From assembly GCF_001612685.1 (NCBI RefSeq), contig NZ_BDAY01000013.1, positions 22,097-86,096 of the forward strand: DNA of 64,000 bases, in the 5' to 3' direction. This document shows positions 60,789-64,000 of this stretch, piece after piece. Position numbers and translations under genes: made by a program. The first letter of the stretch is position 1, and each line of letters begins with the position of its first letter. The stretch comes from Nocardia altamirensis NBRC 108246. GTDB taxonomy: Bacteria > Actinomycetota > Actinomycetes > Mycobacteriales > Mycobacteriaceae. A model generated the notes under the pieces. It saw nothing but the letters and a program-made list of their open reading frames with translations. It ran no database searches and was not told the DNA's origin.

Positions 60789-62987
60789 ATGACCACGTCT
60801 ATCGACCCGGCGCTGATTTCGCGCCTCTCGGGGGAATTCACTGCGTTGGGGACGCAGATGGGTGTGCTCGGGCGCGACCTGGAACTGTTGCGCGCCCAGG
60901 TTGTCGGGGATTCGGCTGGGGCACAGAAGGTTTCGCCGGAAACCGGTGCCGCTCCCGTCGCCACCGGATCGCCGGAGGGGCCGCGGGCTTCCTCGTCGCC
61001 GACGCAGCAGCCTGCCCCGCTGCCGGGTTCAATAAATCCGCAGGGAGGTTCTTCGGTGCCGCCTCAGGGTGCGCCGATCCCGCAGGGAGGTTCTTCGGTG
61101 CCGCCTCAGGGTGCGCCGATCCCGCAGGGAGGTTCTTCGGTGCCGCCCCAGGGTGCGCCGATTCCGCAGGCGCCAGCTCCGGCTCAGTGGCCGACTCCCG
61201 TCGGCTCGGTACCGCCCGCGCCGCAGTATGTGCCCAGGTATGCCCCGGCCGGAGCTGCCGGGTGGGGTGCGCCGGGTGTTCCGATGCCACCAGGAGCGCA
61301 GCCGCCGATGCCGCCGCGTGGGATGGCGCCGATGGCGCCAGGAATGCGCCCGCCCGTTCCGCCGCGCGGCAAACCGCCTGTCCCGCATACACCGTGGTGG
61401 CAGCGCGACGGAGTGATCAGCCGGGTGCTTGCGATCGCTGGCGTGGCCGTCACGCTGATCGGTGTGGTCATGCTGCTTGTGCTCGCCGCACAGGCGGGCT
61501 TCTTCGGGCCGGTGCCCAGGGTCGTCGCGGGTGCACTGTTCTCGGCGGGCCTGGTGGCCGCAGGTATGCGCGTGTTCAGCAGGACCGGTGGCCGAGTCGG
61601 CGGTATCGCGTTGGCGGCCACCGGCATCGCGGGCGCCTACCTGGATGTTGTTGCGGCGACCGCGATCTACCACTGGCTGCACCCGGTGCTCGGGTTCGCG
61701 GTCGGGCTCGGCGTCGCGGCCGGTGGTGTCTCGTTGGCGGTGCAGTGGCGCTCGCAGCCGTTGGCCGTGCTCGTCGTCGTCGGCGCTGCGGTGCTGTCGC
61801 CGGTGCTGACCACGGAACTGGTGCTGCTCGCTTTCCTGATCGTGCTGCAGTTGGCGTGCACGCCAGTCCAATTGGTGCGTGACTGGCCGTATCTGCACGT
61901 GGTGCGGACACTGCCCGCGGTGCTTGCCACCTCCCTCTTCATCGCCGGTGCCATCTTCGACATCTCGTCCGGCAGCGAGCGTGCCTTGCTGCTCGGCGCC
62001 GCCGCGACGGTGGCAGCGGTCGGCCTGGTCGGCACGGTCCTCGTCGTCCGCCACCGACCCGCCGACCTGACCGCCTCGCTGATGCTCGCATCGGCCACGG
62101 TGCCGATGTTGGCCGCCCCGGGGATGTTCGACCATGACCGGGCTGTCGCGTCGCTGATCGCCGGTGTCTTTGCGGCTGTGCTGCTCGGTGTGGCAGCGAC
62201 TGCGCTGATTCCCAAAATTGCCGCGGTGGTGAAGATTCCGGGACACACCGCGATCGTCGCCGCTGTCGCAGGCTCGATCGCCCTGCTCGAAGTCTGTGTC
62301 GCAGTGACCGATCCGCGATCCCTGCCGATCGCGTGGTTCCTCGTCGCACTCGCGTATTTCGGCGTCGCCGGACAACGGCGCTCCGGTCTCACCGCAGGCA
62401 TCGGCGCGGCCTTCGCGGTGCTCGGCGCCTTTGCCTTCCTGAACGTCGCAGGCCCGGAAGTCCTGGCTTCCCAGCGCTATTCGGAGGACAACCTGGGCGT
62501 CGCGACGGTGCTCGGTGCAACGCTGGCGCTCGCGGTGGTCGCCGTCGCCATCTGGTGTGCCCGCCGTCTGCCCGCCATGCACGCCACCGCTGAACTGCAG
62601 TGGATCGCCGCCAGCCTGGCCGGTCTGTACGCCGTGACCGCGGCGACGGTCGCGATCGGGGTCGCCACCGGTGCCGCCGACGGCTTCCTGATCGGCCACA
62701 GCGCCGCCACCATCCTGTGGATGGTCGCCGCCACCGCATCCTTGTTCTACGGCCTGCGTAATCTCGCCAAGCCGACCAACGTTCCCAAACTCGCACTCGG
62801 CTCCGGATTGTTGGTCACCGCGGCGGCCCTCGCCAAACTGTTCCTCTTCGACCTGGCCACCCTCGACGGTCTCGTCCGGGTAGCCGCCTTCCTCGCCGTC
62901 GGCGTCCTCCTCCTCGTCGTAGGCACCCGCTACGCCCGCGCCTTCGCCGAAGCGGGAGCCAAATCATCCCCCAACCCACCGGCCTGA
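60789..62987 (+). CDS. DUF2339 polytopic membrane protein
   Basis: A 732-residue protein. A short N-terminal coiled-coil-like helix (residues 10-38) and a long Pro/Gly/Gln-rich linker (45-200), containing three tandem copies of a 14-residue unit, precede about 16-20 membrane helices. The helix-rich part from VLAIAGVAVTLIGVVMLLVLAAQAG through YLDVVAATAIYHWL to the end matches the DUF2339 family, which has no known function. A transport or envelope role is likely. ATG at 60789. Confidence 0.8.
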   Translation: MTTSIDPALISRLSGEFTALGTQMGVLGRDLELLRAQVVGDSAGAQKVSPETGAAPVATGSPEGPRASSSPTQQPAPLPGSINPQGGSSVPPQGAPIPQGGSSVPPQGAPIPQGGSSVPPQGAPIPQAPAPAQWPTPVGSVPPAPQYVPRYAPAGAAGWGAPGVPMPPGAQPPMPPRGMAPMAPGMRPPVPPRGKPPVPHTPWWQRDGVISRVLAIAGVAVTLIGVVMLLVLAAQAGFFGPVPRVVAGALFSAGLVAAGMRVFSRTGGRVGGIALAATGIAGAYLDVVAATAIYHWLHPVLGFAVGLGVAAGGVSLAVQWRSQPLAVLVVVGAAVLSPVLTTELVLLAFLIVLQLACTPVQLVRDWPYLHVVRTLPAVLATSLFIAGAIFDISSGSERALLLGAAATVAAVGLVGTVLVVRHRPADLTASLMLASATVPMLAAPGMFDHDRAVASLIAGVFAAVLLGVAATALIPKIAAVVKIPGHTAIVAAVAGSIALLEVCVAVTDPRSLPIAWFLVALAYFGVAGQRRSGLTAGIGAAFAVLGAFAFLNVAGPEVLASQRYSEDNLGVATVLGATLALAVVAVAIWCARRLPAMHATAELQWIAASLAGLYAVTAATVAIGVATGAADGFLIGHSAATILWMVAATASLFYGLRNLAKPTNVPKLALGSGLLVTAAALAKLFLFDLATLDGLVRVAAFLAVGVLLLVVGTRYARAFAEAGAKSSPNPPA
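61038..61163 (+). repeat. Three in-frame 42-bp tandem repeats in the DUF2339 gene
   Basis: Units at 61038, 61080 and 61122 differ by a few bases only and each encodes PQGGSSVPPQGAPI. They expand the flexible Pro-rich linker and are likely to vary in number between strains. Confidence 0.9.
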
Positions 62988-62999
62988 AATTGGTACAAC

Positions 63000-63037
63000 A
63001 AGTCGTACGACTTAGCTGTACGCTATGTCGTACGACA
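63000..63037 (+). promoter_or_regulatory. Two palindromic operators of the YefM-YoeB module
   Basis: AAGTCGTACGACTT (63000-63013) and TGTCGTACGACA (63026-63037) are perfect palindromes sharing GTCGTACGAC, with centres 25 bp apart. They lie directly in front of the antitoxin gene, as expected for autoregulation. Confidence 0.75.
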
Positions 63038-63051
63038 ACCAGGAGGACCGT

Positions 63052-63621
63052 ATGCAGGCACTGCCGATCTCGAACGTCCGCCAAGACCTATTCGGCCTGG
63101 TGAAGAAGGTCAACGACAACCATGACCCGGTCACGGTCGTGACCAAAACCGGCGACAACGCGGTCCTGGTGGCCGAATCCGATTGGAGCGCCATCATGGA
63201 AACGCTCTACGTCCTCCAGACGCACGGCGGCGCACAGCTGCTGACCTCGGTCCAGGATGCCCGCGCAGGCCGCACCGAAGCCCGCACCCTCCTCGACCCG
63301 GACGCCGACGGCGCCACCGAGGCGACCGCTTCCCCGCGGCGGCACGATGTGACCTGGCTGGACTACGACCTGCCCTCCGGCAGAAAAACGAAGCACTACG
63401 TGGTTGCCCCGGCAGAGATGCTCGCGGCGATCGCCGAGAAGGTCTACGGCGACGACGCAGCAGACACCCGCCCGGACAACCGCTTCCAGCGTTTCGCAGC
63501 GGAGTTGCAGGCCAAGGGCATCGACGCGTCGGACGTCGAAAAGTTTGTCGCGCTGTGGAAGTCGATCGCACGCGACGACACTGCGGCCAGCTGGTTCGAC
63601 TCCCGCCGAACGACGGCGTGA
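63052..63621 (+). CDS. YefM-like antitoxin with an unusual C-terminal extension
   Basis: A 189-residue protein. Residues 1-70 are a YefM/Phd antitoxin (MQALPISNVRQDLFGLVKKV, VTVVTKTGDNAVLVAESDWSAIMETLYVLQ). Normal YefM proteins end near residue 85; here about 100 more residues follow, with RRHDVTWLDYDLPSGRKTKHYVVAPAEMLAAIAEKVYGDD and a helical end. The ATG at 63052 is preceded by CAGGAGG; the start at 63025 lies within the operators. The gene is followed by a YoeB-like toxin after 4 nt. Confidence 0.85.
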   Translation: MQALPISNVRQDLFGLVKKVNDNHDPVTVVTKTGDNAVLVAESDWSAIMETLYVLQTHGGAQLLTSVQDARAGRTEARTLLDPDADGATEATASPRRHDVTWLDYDLPSGRKTKHYVVAPAEMLAAIAEKVYGDDAADTRPDNRFQRFAAELQAKGIDASDVEKFVALWKSIARDDTAASWFDSRRTTA

Positions 63622-63625
63622 CGCC

Positions 63626-63913
63626 ATGGCTGACCGAAAGCTGACCTTTACTGACCAGGGGTGGCGTAGTTACTCAGCGTGGCTGACTCGGGATCGTGCG
63701 GTGCTGAAGGCTGCCAATAAAGTGATCAAAGCTGTTCTGGCTGATCCGTTTACAGGGATAGGTAAACCAGAACACCTACGCCATCACCTCACGGGTCATT
63801 GGTCGCGCCGGATCACGCACGAGCACCGGCTGATTTATTACGTCACCGATGTTGAGGTCGTGATCGTTCAGGTGGGAACTCACTATGAGGACTATGCGAC
63901 TCGGGGTGTTTGA
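63626..63913 (+). CDS. Txe/YoeB-family mRNA interferase toxin
   Basis: A 95-residue protein: FTDQGWRSYSAWLTRDRAVLKAANKVIKAVLADPFTGIGKPEHLRHHLTGHWSRRITHEHRLIYYVTDVEVVIVQVGTHYEDY. GIGKPEHLRHHLTGHWSRRI and the terminal THY are the YoeB hallmarks, with the catalytic Glu, Arg and His positions apparently filled. YoeB cleaves mRNA on the ribosome. It lies 4 nt after the antitoxin. Confidence 0.92.
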   Translation: MADRKLTFTDQGWRSYSAWLTRDRAVLKAANKVIKAVLADPFTGIGKPEHLRHHLTGHWSRRITHEHRLIYYVTDVEVVIVQVGTHYEDYATRGV

Positions 63914-64000
63914 GGTCGGGAGCTCTCGAGACGGGACCACAGCCAAGTGACCCGGCTGGGACGAGAGAACGCGTGACTGACTGCGGAGGTCAGCCGGGTA

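Noticed and set aside
61038..61163. Short regular repeats resembling a CRISPR array
   Set aside because: The repeats are directly abutting, have no spacers and are in frame within a gene.

Overview
The window is 64 kb of high-GC actinobacterial chromosome. Several families point to a mycolic-acid-containing actinomycete, most likely Nocardia or a close relative: an LpqH-type 19 kDa lipoprotein antigen, an MspA-family porin, a SigL/RslA-like sigma and anti-sigma pair, a mycobacterial-type glucosylglycerate hydrolase, an EXLDI protein, an F420-dependent (DUF385) oxidoreductase and a PbpX-like lipoprotein. The genus is inference from these families. No rRNA, tRNA, CRISPR array, insertion sequence or prophage was recognised.

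Left part (1-21 kb): an amino-acid ABC importer cut by the left edge, a duplicated histidine-rich metal-binding protein, two alpha/beta hydrolases and an orphan Phd-like antitoxin. A minus-strand operon at 4501-9960 follows: two unrecognised proteins, a 33-residue micro-gene, a TPR protein and a CHAT caspase-like protease, coupled by ATGA overlaps. Next come an LpqH lipoprotein, a membrane protein, a PhoX phosphatase, a GH25 lysozyme, glucosylglycerate hydrolase, an SDR, a polysaccharide-deacetylase lipoprotein and leuS. Strong perfect hairpins separate the convergent pairs.

Middle part (21-34 kb) is the most accessory. A three-gene operon (21613-23765) joins a TIGR04222-type membrane protein with a Gly/Cys tail, a DUF692 multinuclear iron oxidase (MNIO) and a short DUF2063-like partner. 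It looks like a peptide-modification system acting on a membrane-anchored substrate. A RelBE module with a leaderless, operator-embedded promoter abuts an MBL-fold remnant. At 25640-30102 lies a compact biosynthetic operon: a ThDP enzyme, an SRPBCC protein, a KAS III-like enzyme with an altered active site, and an aminotransferase. An MspA porin and an EXLDI/DrrAB-like exporter module follow.

Right part (34-64 kb): sigL-rslA, YqgE, an acyltransferase, a secreted TAP-like hydrolase, a nitroreductase, a TetR-controlled oxidoreductase and an ArsR-SRPBCC fusion divergent from an ABC exporter/XRE operon. Then come an imine-reductase-like enzyme with a divergent HxlR, glycerate kinase, aroQ, a transpeptidase-like lipoprotein lacking its catalytic serine motif, a class III adenylate cyclase, an AI-2E family transporter with a two-component system, a DUF1707 protein, an XRE-TPR regulator, an AAC(6')-like acetyltransferase, a DUF2339 protein with an internal 42-bp triplication, and a YefM-YoeB module behind two palindromic operators.

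Three systems deserve attention as possibly undescribed: the MNIO/TIGR04222 operon, the CHAT-TPR operon and the ThDP/SRPBCC/KAS III/aminotransferase operon.
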